Assembly: GCF_036192275.1 (NCBI RefSeq)
Contig: NZ_CP108088.1
Span: 5,767,501-5,831,500 of the forward strand
Reading direction: 5' to 3'
Length of the DNA: 64,000 bases
Source: Streptomyces sp. NBC_00250
GTDB taxonomy: Bacteria > Actinomycetota > Actinomycetes > Streptomycetales > Streptomycetaceae
Shown here: piece by piece, positions 17,731 to 26,942 of the stretch
Numbering within the stretch: position 1 is the first letter of the stretch
How the letters are laid out: every line of letters starts with the position of its first letter
Translations under genes and position numbers: made by a program
The notes under the pieces: model-generated
Databases searched by the model: none
Seen by the model: only the letters and a program-made list of their open reading frames with translations
Told to the model about the DNA's origin: nothing

Positions 17731-19661
17731 CATCGTCGGCTCTGGCGGAACACCGTCTCACCGCCGAGCAGCAGGCCGTCGTCGACCAGCCCTGGGACGC
17801 CCGCGTGCTGGTCACGGCCGGCGCGGGCGCGGGCAAGACTCACACGCTCGTGCGGCGGCTCGACGCGCTGGTCGAGCGGGAGGAACTGGAGGCCGGGGAG
17901 ATCCTAGTGCTCAGCTTCTCCCGGGCCGCTGTGCGCGAGCTGACCGAGCGGATAGAGCGCCATGCCTCCGCGGCGCAGCGAGTGCGTGCCCAGACGTTCG
18001 ACGCCTGGGCATCGGCGCTGCTGGCACGTGGCTACCCCGACACCGATTGGCGGGCGTACACCTTCGATGAGCGGATCGTGTCGGCCACCGAGGCCATCGA
18101 TCGCGGTGCCGTCGAGGTCGGTGAGCAGGGCGTGCCCGCCCATGTGGTGATCGACGAGGTCCAGGACCTCGTAGGCGTCCGACGGGAAATGGTCGAGTCG
18201 CTGCTCGACCGCTTTCAGGAGAACAGCGGTTTCACCGTCGTGGGTGACTCTGCCCAGGCCGTGTACGGCTTTCAGGTCTCGGACCCGGGCCTGCGTGCCG
18301 AGGAAACGGACCGCTTTCTGGACTGGATCCGGGCCACGTTCGGCGAGGACCTGATCGAGCTGCACCTGGGGGACAACTTCCGCGCGCGCACGGAAGAGGC
18401 TCGGGTGGCGTTGCCGTTCGGTGCCCAGTTGCAGCGGGTACCCCGCGATCCGGCCGAGGCTGCGAGGGAGGCGGAGCGCATCCACGGCGATCTGCGCGCG
18501 CTCCTGCTGGAGGCGCCGAACTTCGGCAGTCTGGAGGACGAGTACGTACGGGCCGCCCTTCGTGACTACCCGGACACCACCGCCATACTGTGTCGGGACA
18601 ACGGTCAGGCGTTGACCATCTCCGGAATGCTGGCCGACGCCGACGTCCCGCACAGCCTGCAACGATCCGCGCGCGAGCGCTCGGCACCGGAGTGGATCGC
18701 GGGCCTGTTGGCCGCGACCGATGCCTCGATGCTGCGCCACGAGCGCTTTCTCGAGCTGCTGACGGGTCTCGCGGTGCCGGTGGACAGCACCCCGGATGCC
18801 CTGTGGCGCTCGATCCGCAAGGTCGCCCGAGGTGCACGCGGCACGGTCGATGTCTCGGCCCTTCATCGGGCGGTCGCCGAAGGGAGACTGCCGGACGAGC
18901 TCACGGCGGCACAGTCCTCGTCGTTGGTTGTCTCCACCGTGCACCGAGCGAAGGGCCTGGAGTTCGACCGGGTCCTGATCGTCGAACCCCGGGTACTGAA
19001 GGAGCCGGGACGGGTTGAGAAGAAGCGGTACGACTACGACCCAGCGGCCGAGGCCCGGCTCCTCTACGTGGCCATGACCAGAGCCCGGGACGATCTCTAC
19101 CTGCTCGATCCGCCCAACTCGTGGCTCGTACGCAAGGACAAGCGCCTCGATCGCTGGTACCTCGGAGGGCGCAGCACTTGGGCCCGCAACGGCATCGAGC
19201 TGCTCGCCCAGGACGTGTCCCACGAGCATCCACCCGGTGTGGAGGACCTCGGCGCGAACCCCGCGGAACTGTTGGAGCACCTCCGCGACGCCGTCGAGCC
19301 CGGTATGCCGGCGGAATTGGTCCTGCTGCATGGCATTCCCGCCGGGGCCGACCAGTCCCCGCCCTACGCGGTGACGGTCGGGGGCCGGCTGGTGGCGGTC
19401 GTGTCGGAGCGATTCCGTACGGATCTGCACCGCATGCTGCGACGCACGGCTCACACCGAGGTGGACCGATGGCCGCCCCGGATCTCGGGGCTGCGCGTCG
19501 ACGGCGTGGAGAGCGTGGCGGGCAGCCCCGCGGCGACGGAACGGGCTGGCCTCGGATCCCACGGTGTCTGGCTGGCACCCCGCCTGTGCGGAATGGGTCG
19601 ATTCCACTGGTACGACGACGAAACACCCGAGTCCGACGGAACCAAAGGGGACGCAGCATGA
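17727..19661 (+). CDS. UvrD/Rep-like SF1 helicase of the defence operon
   Basis: 644 residues. ATG 17727 overlaps the preceding stop (ATGA); a GTG at 17712 is an alternative. SF1A motifs: Walker A AGAGAGKTHTL near residue 31, motif II IDEVQDL near 141, motif III VVGDSAQAVYGFQ near 173, motif V STVHRAKGLEFD near 402, motif VI YVAMTRARDDLYLL near 447. The family's Q-motif LTAEQQAVVD is at the N-terminus. All motifs are intact, so it should be an active 3'-5' translocase. The last 150 residues (beyond 490) match nothing I know and could hold a partner-binding domain. Coupled to the upstream ATPase-helicase and the downstream DrmA gene. Confidence 0.85.
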   Translation: MTSSALAEHRLTAEQQAVVDQPWDARVLVTAGAGAGKTHTLVRRLDALVEREELEAGEILVLSFSRAAVRELTERIERHASAAQRVRAQTFDAWASALLARGYPDTDWRAYTFDERIVSATEAIDRGAVEVGEQGVPAHVVIDEVQDLVGVRREMVESLLDRFQENSGFTVVGDSAQAVYGFQVSDPGLRAEETDRFLDWIRATFGEDLIELHLGDNFRARTEEARVALPFGAQLQRVPRDPAEAAREAERIHGDLRALLLEAPNFGSLEDEYVRAALRDYPDTTAILCRDNGQALTISGMLADADVPHSLQRSARERSAPEWIAGLLAATDASMLRHERFLELLTGLAVPVDSTPDALWRSIRKVARGARGTVDVSALHRAVAEGRLPDELTAAQSSSLVVSTVHRAKGLEFDRVLIVEPRVLKEPGRVEKKRYDYDPAAEARLLYVAMTRARDDLYLLDPPNSWLVRKDKRLDRWYLGGRSTWARNGIELLAQDVSHEHPPGVEDLGANPAELLEHLRDAVEPGMPAELVLLHGIPAGADQSPPYAVTVGGRLVAVVSERFRTDLHRMLRRTAHTEVDRWPPRISGLRVDGVESVAGSPAATERAGLGSHGVWLAPRLCGMGRFHWYDDETPESDGTKGDAA

Positions 19662-22600
19662 CGGAGTCCGTTCACCAGGCGCATTACGAGGTGTGCGACT
19701 CGCTGCTGGAATCCCTGCGGGGAGACCTGCTGGGACCCGTGGGTGGTGAGGACGAGGTCCTTGAGGATGACGCGCCGATCACCATGTACCCCATGGGTGT
19801 GCTGTTCCCGCGCTCGAAGACGCAGGACGTGCGGTCCGAACCGGGCGAGTTGGAGTCGGCGCGCGACGGTCTGGACTCTCTGTCGGAACCGTCCCGCGGA
19901 AACCGAGAGGAGGAGGCCCACGACCTGGGAGTCTCCCTTGCCCATGTCCGAATGCCGTCGTCGATCGGACTGACCTTCGCGGTCGATCCCACGGTCTCCT
20001 CCCGGATCCGCTTCACGGTCCGGGCCGCCGTCTACCTTCCGGAAGACGCGGACGGAAATCCGGTCGCGGCGAAGCGAACCGAGGCACGCAGTACCCGGGC
20101 CCAGCGCGAACGTTGGCGCCGCGTAGCCCTGCACCTGGAACCCGAGGTCGTGGATGTGTCGACTCCGGGACTGCGCGAGCCCATCATCCTTCACAAGCCG
20201 GGGCTGGAGCTGCGGGTGCTGGTCCGTCCGGCGGACGCCTCGGGTGGACCGGTGTCCGTGACGGCCACGGTCGTCAACAGCCTCGAAGTCGGCAAGTTCG
20301 ACCTTCGCGACGCACACTGCTTCTACCAGCCGGAGCTGGAGGTCACCGCCGAGGACGGTGGCAGCGAGGTGTTCGTCGTACGTCCCACGGCCTTCGAATC
20401 GGTCGACCTGGAGCAGGCGCTCAGCCGGTTGTTGCACCGACACGCGCCGAGCTTCGCGACAGGGCACGGCTGTGCCGCTCGTTGGGACTGGACGCCTCCC
20501 CCCATCGGCGGTGTCCGTTCGCGTCGTCCGGCCGTCGCCGCCGTGCGTACAGAGTTCGTACCGTCTCACGAGGTGCTTCTGACGGACTCCAATCCGCGCA
20601 TCGATGATCGTGCCTTGACCATGTACAGGCTGGGCACCGAATCGGCCGAGAACGTGGTGACTGCACTGCGGCGGCTGCTGACCGACTACGAGGAATGGAT
20701 CGAGACCCAGGCGGAGCAGACGTCCCTGTTGGTGGGCACGGAACACGAATCGGTAGCCCGAGAACAGGTGAAGCTCTGTCGCCGGGCACTCGAGCGCATG
20801 CGCGACGGAGTCGATCTTCTCGCGGACCGCGATCGTCCGGAGATTCTGCGGGCTTTCCAGCTCGCCAACGTCGCGATGGCCGACCAGCGTGCCCGTACGT
20901 CCTGGGTCAAGAGTGGCAGGCAGGGCACCCCCGATGTGCGGGTCGGCAAGTGGCGACCGTTCCAGGTCTCCTTCGTCCTGCTGTGCCTTCGTGGGATCGT
21001 CGAACCCGGTCACCAGGACCGTGACGTGGCGGATCTGCTCTGGTTTCCCACTGGTGGCGGCAAGACCGAGGCGTACCTCGGGTTGATCGCGTTCACGACC
21101 TTCCTCCGCCGCCTGCGCGACAAGCAGGACGGCGCAGGGGTGACCGTGCTCATGCGTTACACCCTGCGACTGCTGACCCTGCAGCAGTTCGAGCGTGCGG
21201 CGGCGCTGATCTGTGCCATGGAAAGGCTACGGGCAGCCGACGCGGCAGCCCTTGGTCGCGAGGAGATCTCCATCGGGATGTGGGTGGGCCGATCGGCGAC
21301 ACCGAACACCCTGGCTGTCGCCGCGCAGAAGCTGGGCGAACTCCGTGCGAACCCGCTGAAGCCGATGCAGACGGAGAACCCTGTCCAGCTGCGCAATTGC
21401 CCCTGGTGTGGCGAGTCCCTGTCGCCGGACGACTACTCCGTCGACGAGGAGGCCGAGCGGATGGTGATCCGCTGCCCGGCGGACTCATGCGACTTCCACA
21501 CGGGTCTTCCTGTCCATCTCATCGACGAGGCCGTCTACCGGGCCCGCCCCACACTGGTCATCGCCACCGTCGACAAGTTCGCTTCCATGCCGTGGCGGCC
21601 GGCGACGGCGGCCCTCTTCAACCGTGACCGGAACGACGGCACCCGCCCCCCGGAACTGATCGTCCAGGACGAGCTCCACCTGATCTCCGGCCCACTCGGC
21701 ACGCTGACGGGCCTCTACGAGACAGCTGTGGACGCCCTCGCCAAGCGCCCGAAGGTCATCGCCTCCACCGCAACCATCCGTCGCGCGGACGAACAGGGCA
21801 CCCGGCTCTTCGCCCGTACGGTTCACCAGTTCCCACCGGCAGGGCTCGACTCGCGCGACTCGTGGTTCGCCGTAGAGACCCCTCGGGAGCGGAAGGCCGC
21901 ACGTCGCTATGTCGGCCTGTTGACGTCGAGCACCAGTCAGTCCACGCTCCTGATCCGTGTGTACGCGGCTCTGCTCCACCGTACGATGACCAGCGAGGCC
22001 CCGCCGGAGGTGAAGGACGCGTATTGGACGCTGGTCGGGTACTTCAACAGCCTGCGTCTGCTGTCCTCGGCAGAACTCCAGGTCCTCGATGACGTGCAGG
22101 ACCGTCTCGAGCACCTCGCCACCCGCGACGGGACCAAGTCCCGCTCCGTGGACGGCCTCACAGAGCTGAGCAGTCGCGCCAACGCCAGCGACATCTCCAG
22201 GCGGCTCAAGGAGGTCGAACGGCACCTCCCGATGTCGGACGTCCTGGATGTCCTCCTCGCCACCAACATGATCTCCGTGGGCGTTGACGTGGACCGACTC
22301 GGACTGATGGCGGTCATGGGCCAGCCGCAGACGACCGCCGAGTACATCCAGGCGACGAGCCGCGTCGGTCGCAGACACCCGGGACTGATCGCCGTCATGC
22401 TCAACTCCAGTCGCTCCCGTGACCGATCCCACTACGAGGACTTCCAGCACTTTCATTCGGCCCTGTACCGGGAGGTGGAGTCCACCAGCGTCACCCCGTT
22501 CTCGGTGCGTGCCCGTGACAGGGGCCTGCACGCCGTAGTCGTGGCATTGGCCAGACTGCTGCTGCCGGCCGCCCGCCCCAACGACGCCGCCGGACGCATC

Positions 22601-22891
22601 GAGGACTTCGTCGATGATCTGAAGGCGAAGGTCCGGCCGATTTTGCTGAATCGGGTCGGTGCGGTGGAGCGATCGGAGTCCGATGCCACTGCTCGGGCCT
22701 TCGACGACTTCGTCGCGTGGTGGCGTGAGGAGGCCGAGGTGCGACCGAATCTCGTCTACGAAGCCAGGCGAACGAGCCGGGTCCCTGCCTTGCTGGGCGG
22801 CTACGACGACGAGACGGACGACGCAGGCCTGCCGACACTGTGGAGTCTGCGTGACGTGGATGCTTCGTCCACCTTCTTCGAGGAGCGCTGA
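19658..22891 (+). CDS. drmA: DISARM-type helicase DrmA
   Basis: 1077 residues; ATG 19658 overlaps the UvrD-like stop by four bases. The N-terminal 400 residues are a beta-rich domain. The helicase core has Walker A FPTGGGKTEAY at 463-473, the unusual Walker B VQDELHLI (QDELH at 670-674) that marks DrmA-type helicases, STATI, and NMISVGVDVDRLG with QATSRVGRR as motifs V and VI. A likely zinc finger is inserted between motifs I and II (C581-C584, C606-C611). In DISARM, DrmA with DrmB loads on incoming DNA and restricts phage. DrmB follows three bases downstream. The identification rests on these motifs and on the pairing with DrmB. Confidence 0.85.
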   Translation: MTESVHQAHYEVCDSLLESLRGDLLGPVGGEDEVLEDDAPITMYPMGVLFPRSKTQDVRSEPGELESARDGLDSLSEPSRGNREEEAHDLGVSLAHVRMPSSIGLTFAVDPTVSSRIRFTVRAAVYLPEDADGNPVAAKRTEARSTRAQRERWRRVALHLEPEVVDVSTPGLREPIILHKPGLELRVLVRPADASGGPVSVTATVVNSLEVGKFDLRDAHCFYQPELEVTAEDGGSEVFVVRPTAFESVDLEQALSRLLHRHAPSFATGHGCAARWDWTPPPIGGVRSRRPAVAAVRTEFVPSHEVLLTDSNPRIDDRALTMYRLGTESAENVVTALRRLLTDYEEWIETQAEQTSLLVGTEHESVAREQVKLCRRALERMRDGVDLLADRDRPEILRAFQLANVAMADQRARTSWVKSGRQGTPDVRVGKWRPFQVSFVLLCLRGIVEPGHQDRDVADLLWFPTGGGKTEAYLGLIAFTTFLRRLRDKQDGAGVTVLMRYTLRLLTLQQFERAAALICAMERLRAADAAALGREEISIGMWVGRSATPNTLAVAAQKLGELRANPLKPMQTENPVQLRNCPWCGESLSPDDYSVDEEAERMVIRCPADSCDFHTGLPVHLIDEAVYRARPTLVIATVDKFASMPWRPATAALFNRDRNDGTRPPELIVQDELHLISGPLGTLTGLYETAVDALAKRPKVIASTATIRRADEQGTRLFARTVHQFPPAGLDSRDSWFAVETPRERKAARRYVGLLTSSTSQSTLLIRVYAALLHRTMTSEAPPEVKDAYWTLVGYFNSLRLLSSAELQVLDDVQDRLEHLATRDGTKSRSVDGLTELSSRANASDISRRLKEVERHLPMSDVLDVLLATNMISVGVDVDRLGLMAVMGQPQTTAEYIQATSRVGRRHPGLIAVMLNSSRSRDRSHYEDFQHFHSALYREVESTSVTPFSVRARDRGLHAVVVALARLLLPAARPNDAAGRIEDFVDDLKAKVRPILLNRVGAVERSESDATARAFDDFVAWWREEAEVRPNLVYEARRTSRVPALLGGYDDETDDAGLPTLWSLRDVDASSTFFEER

Positions 22892-22894
22892 ATC

Positions 22895-24760
22895 ATGAGC
22901 CCCGCACCCCCCCGCACCCGTCGCCGCGGCCTTCCCGCCACCCCCGTCCGCTCGGCCCGCCGTCTCGGCGAGGTCCGACGCGCACAGCTCATCACCACCT
23001 ATGGCGTGGGCGCGATGATCGCGGTGGAGAACGAGTCCTTCCTCGTGCGCGGTATCGATTCGTGGGACATCTCGGAGGCTCCGCTGGTCCTGGAGCCGAG
23101 GTTGGCCCGGAGGCTGGGTGTCAGGGCCTTCCGCCTGCCTCCCGCGCCGGATCCCGACAAGGCGACCGACGGTGTCCGGGCCGTGCGTTTTCCGGTGATG
23201 TACTCCTGCCCCGAGTGCCGGCTTCTGCAGCCCTTCCGCAGGTTCAACTCGCCTGCGGGCAGGGCGGAGTGCTCGACCTGTCAGGAGAGTCTCGTCCCGT
23301 CCCGCTTCGTGATGGCATGCACCCGAGGTCATCTCGAGGACTTCCCCTTCTGGAAGTGGGTACATCGGGGCACCCAGCGCACGGAAGCCGGCGGCTGTGG
23401 AGGCGAACTCAGGTTCCACGCGGATGGATCGACGGCCTCACTGCGTGCTGTACGGATCAGTTGCAGCTGCGGCGCGGAGGAGGTGTCGATGGAGGGGGCG
23501 TTTCGGCGCCAAGCGCTCAAGGACCTCGGTATCCGGTGCGGCGGCCGTCGTCCGTGGCTCAAGGACGCACCGGCCGAGAGCTGCGAGGAGCCGCCCCGCA
23601 CGCTTCAGCGCGGTTCCTCCTCGGTCTGGTTCCCCGTCATGCACTCCGCCCTGTCGATCCCGCCCTGGAGCGAAGGGATCGACAAGATCACCGCGCGCGT
23701 GTACGACAAGCTCAAGGACGAGGACGCCGCGTTCATCCGGCGGTACGTCCAGGTCGAGAACGTCCTCAAGCACCACCCCCAGTACACGCCCGACGAAGTC
23801 GTCGCCTGCATCGAGCGCTGGCGTACGCAGGAGGCGGTGTCACGCGACGAGACGGCAGTGCTCGGGGAGACGGGAGCGTGTGAGGAGGATGCCCGTGCCG
23901 AGCTGTACCGGGGCGAGTACGACAGTCTGTGCAAGCCGCACCCGGAGCGCACGGACGCCGGTGAGCAGGACTTCGTCTGTGAGGCTCCCGATGCCCCGAT
24001 CGACCTGCTCAGGGAAGCGCACGGCCTGGAGCAGGTCATGCTGCTCAAGCGGCTGCGCGAGGTCCGCGCGCTGCAGTCGTTCCGACGGGTGGAGGAACCG
24101 AGCCCGGCGGACGGCCCGTACCGCCGCGCGCCGATCTCCCTGGCAAAGCCTGAATGGTTCCCCGCGTTCGAAGTGAGCGGCGAAGGCGTGTTCCTGCGAC
24201 TCGACAACGACCGCCTCCGCGCCTGGGAGGAGCAGCCGGGCCCCCTCGCTCGGGGGCGAAGGATCCGAAACAACCACGAAGCATTGTTGCGCGAGCGCAA
24301 TGCTTCATCCGACAAGCCCGTCCCCGAATCCCGGGCCACCCCCCGGTTCGTGCTTCTTCACACCCTCGCGCACATTCTGATCAACGAATGGAGTCTGGAC
24401 GGTGGCTACCCGGCCGCCGCGCTCCGCGAGAGGCTCTACGCGGAGGAGGACATGGCGGGCATCCTCATCTACACCGCCACGAGCGACTCGGCTGGCAGCC
24501 TCGGTGGCATCGTGGCCCAGGGTGACCCCCGCCGGCTCGACGCCACTCTGCGCTCGGCCCTGCACCGAGCGCGTTGGTGCTCCAACGATCCCCTGTGCAT
24601 GGAATCCGAGGCGAGTGGTGCGGACGGCCTCAACCTGGCCGCGTGCCATGCGTGCGTCCTGCTCCCGGAGACCAGCTGCGAGAACAACAACATCCTCCTC
24701 GACCGAGCCACCCTCATCGGTACGCCGGACCTGTCTGCCCTGGGATTCTTCAGTAGGTGA
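22895..24760 (+). CDS. drmB: DISARM-type DrmB, DUF1998 protein
   Basis: 621 residues from ATG 22895, three bases after drmA. It begins with a basic tail and RAQLITTYGVGAMIAVENES, typical of DrmB. Cysteine pairs CPEC near residue 107 and CSTCQES near 128 with TRGHLEDFPFWKW form a zinc-binding region. The C-terminal DUF1998 region includes LLHTLAHILINEWSLDGGY near 487, TATSDSAGSLGG, and Cys clusters CSNDPLCMES and AACHACVLLPETSC. DrmB is the obligate DrmA partner. No DrmC follows; the next gene converges from the other strand. Confidence 0.85.
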   Translation: MSPAPPRTRRRGLPATPVRSARRLGEVRRAQLITTYGVGAMIAVENESFLVRGIDSWDISEAPLVLEPRLARRLGVRAFRLPPAPDPDKATDGVRAVRFPVMYSCPECRLLQPFRRFNSPAGRAECSTCQESLVPSRFVMACTRGHLEDFPFWKWVHRGTQRTEAGGCGGELRFHADGSTASLRAVRISCSCGAEEVSMEGAFRRQALKDLGIRCGGRRPWLKDAPAESCEEPPRTLQRGSSSVWFPVMHSALSIPPWSEGIDKITARVYDKLKDEDAAFIRRYVQVENVLKHHPQYTPDEVVACIERWRTQEAVSRDETAVLGETGACEEDARAELYRGEYDSLCKPHPERTDAGEQDFVCEAPDAPIDLLREAHGLEQVMLLKRLREVRALQSFRRVEEPSPADGPYRRAPISLAKPEWFPAFEVSGEGVFLRLDNDRLRAWEEQPGPLARGRRIRNNHEALLRERNASSDKPVPESRATPRFVLLHTLAHILINEWSLDGGYPAAALRERLYAEEDMAGILIYTATSDSAGSLGGIVAQGDPRRLDATLRSALHRARWCSNDPLCMESEASGADGLNLAACHACVLLPETSCENNNILLDRATLIGTPDLSALGFFSR

Positions 24761-24775
24761 GAGCCGGGCTCGGCA

Positions 24776-24796
24776 CCCCCTCGCGAGGCGGGGGGG
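24776..24796. terminator. GC-rich bidirectional terminator between drmB and the methyltransferase
   Basis: CCCCCTCGC (24776-24784), loop GAG, then GCGGGGGGG (24788-24796) gives a nine-pair stem with one T-G wobble, midway between two convergent stops (24760 and 24829). No T-run follows, as is common for actinobacterial terminators. A palindromic CAGGGCCCTG lies immediately after. Confidence 0.55.
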
Positions 24797-24828
24797 CAGG
24801 GCCCTGCTTCGCTGGGCTGAGCGGAGGG

Positions 24829-26400
24829 TCACCTGCCGGTGAGCGGGTGGCCCTTCAGGCCACGGTGCCCGAGGGGTTCCACCGTTCGCTCCGGCTTCCA
24901 GGCCACCAGGTCCTTGACGCCCTGGTCCAGCCTGGCCGCGACCTCGTCCTCGTCCAGCTCGGGATCGAGCACGTGTCGCAGTACGTGCAGGGCGAGCCGG
25001 GGGGGTACGGCATTGCCGATCTGCTGTGACACGTCGTTGCCGTCCCAGGGGTAGGCGGCGGGGAACGTCTGCAGCACTCCTGCCTCGGCACCGTTGAAAC
25101 GGGCGAGGTCGTCATCGAGGTCCTTGTCGGTGCCCTTGTGGACCACGCGGTTCCGCGACACCTTTCCGGTGATCGTGGCGGAAGGGGTGTCGTGGTCACG
25201 CCGGCCGCGAGCCTCCGGCACGCCGCCGGTGCCGTAGTTGGAGACGACGGTGAACGGGGGACGGGGGCGGACCTTGTCCGAGAACGGCCGCGCGGCCTTC
25301 AGCGCGGTCTCCATGGAGACCCACTTCTCGGGCTTCCTCCGGGTCCCGCCGTTCTCGATCTCGGAGCTCTCCAGAGGGAGGGTGTCGGTGTGGCCCGCCT
25401 TCGACGGCCCGCTGCGGGAAACGCCGCGGTGGTACGGCTCGTGGGTCTCCCTCACCTGCGGCAGAGGATCACGGCCTGCCCTGCCGAGCCGGGCGATCAG
25501 CACGGCGCGCCGTCGGGTCTGGGGAACGCCGAAGGCCTCGGTGTGCAGGAACTGCGTCGCGGTCCGGTATTCGAGGGTGTCGAGCACCGCGGCATACTCC
25601 TCCCACACCCGCATCACCGCCGGCACCTGTTCCAGGACGACGGCCTCGTAGGCCGTCGCGCCTGGCCGCCTGCTCCGCTCGATGATCCACCACAGGGGCT
25701 GCAGGACGAGTCCGGTCCGCTCGTCGCCGAGCTCCTCGAGTCTGGCCTTCAGCTTTTCGAGCACGCCGTCCAGGTCGCCGAATTCCTTGAGCAGACAGGT
25801 GAGCCCGGCATCCGGGAATTCGAGGGTCTGAGGCGCTTTGAGCTCCTTCAGGAACCGCTTCGCCTCCTCCGCCGAGTTCCCCAGTTCCTCGAGCCTCTTC
25901 CGTATGGCCTTGCGCTTCTCGGTCCTGGACTGCTCCACCGCGCGCTTCTCGGCCTTGAGAGCCCGGGCCTCGACCTCCTTGCGCCTGAGTTCCTCGTGGA
26001 TCTGCCGCCAGGTACGGAAGACATGCATCCAGGCCGATAGCGGGTCAGGGGCATCAGCAGTGTTGCGCACTGCCCTGTGCAGACGATCGATGTACCGGAG
26101 CACGTCGTCCAGCGCCCTGCGGCCCGCGCCGTGCCCTGCGACGGTAAAGGTCTGGCAGGGCGGACCACCGGTCAGCACCTGGGCATGCGGAAAGAAGGCG
26201 GCACGGTACTGCCGGACGTCGCCCTGGAAGGTGTCCATGCCTGCCTTGGCGCGGGTCGCACATGCTCCGGCGTCCCACTCGATGCCGGTCACCTCGTGCC
26301 CGAGCACATGCGCAGCCACATCGAGCCCACCGGGGCCGGCGAAGAGGTCCAGGATGCGGAACTTCGCTGGTGAGGAGCGTTCCATTTCGATGTGACTCAT
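24829..26400 (-). CDS. DNA (cytosine-5-)-methyltransferase with coiled-coil insertion
   Basis: 523 residues from ATG 26400. C5-methyltransferase motifs: I LDLFAGPGGLD (18-28), IV GGPPCQTF (78-85, catalytic Cys82), VI-like EQVP (257-260, in place of ENV), VIII QTRRRAVL (294-301) and X QQIGNAVPP near 465. Between motifs IV and VI there is an extra segment of roughly 105 residues (130-235), very rich in Lys/Glu/Arg and Leu and predicted by eye to be a coiled coil (EARALKAEKRAVEQSRTEKR). It should methylate host DNA to mark self. It converges on drmB and shares its strand with vsr. By analogy with class 2 DISARM, where the methylase is DrmMII, it is probably the modification arm. Confidence 0.88.
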   Translation of the reverse strand: MSHIEMERSSPAKFRILDLFAGPGGLDVAAHVLGHEVTGIEWDAGACATRAKAGMDTFQGDVRQYRAAFFPHAQVLTGGPPCQTFTVAGHGAGRRALDDVLRYIDRLHRAVRNTADAPDPLSAWMHVFRTWRQIHEELRRKEVEARALKAEKRAVEQSRTEKRKAIRKRLEELGNSAEEAKRFLKELKAPQTLEFPDAGLTCLLKEFGDLDGVLEKLKARLEELGDERTGLVLQPLWWIIERSRRPGATAYEAVVLEQVPAVMRVWEEYAAVLDTLEYRTATQFLHTEAFGVPQTRRRAVLIARLGRAGRDPLPQVRETHEPYHRGVSRSGPSKAGHTDTLPLESSEIENGGTRRKPEKWVSMETALKAARPFSDKVRPRPPFTVVSNYGTGGVPEARGRRDHDTPSATITGKVSRNRVVHKGTDKDLDDDLARFNGAEAGVLQTFPAAYPWDGNDVSQQIGNAVPPRLALHVLRHVLDPELDEDEVAARLDQGVKDLVAWKPERTVEPLGHRGLKGHPLTGR

Positions 26401-26942
26401 GGGCCTGAATTCTAGCCGGCCGGCCGAGGTGCGTAGTACGCCTTGTCTACGCCCTGTGGACAGAGGGTAGAGCGGTCGCTATGGCCACACCGAGTTCCCT
26501 GCCCACCGGGCGGGGAGTGGCGTGACCGATCTACCGGTACGGGGCCGTCTTCCGCCCCGTGACCTGCCATTCCGGCAGAGACGACTGCAGGAGGGCTGCC
26601 TGGTTTACCGTGATCTTCACCATCTGCGCGAGGTCGTCCGAGCGCAGCCACAGCACACGTACTCCTCCGCCCCCGGTACCTCGTCCGCCCTCGTGACGGC
26701 GCTCTCCCATGCGTGTCCAGGGCCGCTTCGTACCGGACGGGCCGAAGTCCGCACCGTCACGATTCCTCGAGCCCTCCGACCAGCATCGGTGCCACAGACG
26801 GGCTCGTCCACCGTCGACTTTGGTGGGGTGAAGGCGCCGGACCACGGTTTCTCGAGCGCCACGAGAATGCCGAGAGGCCCGCGCTCTCCGGTTCCGACGT
26901 CAACTCGCCACCGCCAGTTTGCCGCCGACGAAGCGAAGTTGA
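26401..26942. other. 540-base gap between methyltransferase and vsr; possible decayed ORF
   Basis: No convincing gene. On the minus strand an open frame (26531-26845) ends in a plausible peptide (WLRSDDLAQMVKITVNQAAL). A second, shifted frame (26617-26946) begins with protein-like NWRWRVDVGTGERGPLGILV. Together they could be one short gene broken by a frameshift, but neither has a good start site or a known motif. The 5' part should also hold the methyltransferase promoter. Confidence 0.3.

Noticed and set aside
24241..24256. CCCCC-TCGCTC-GGGGG hairpin in drmB as a fourth micro-repeat
   Set aside because: Lacks the inner stem and flanking pattern of the other three; likely chance in GC-rich coding DNA.
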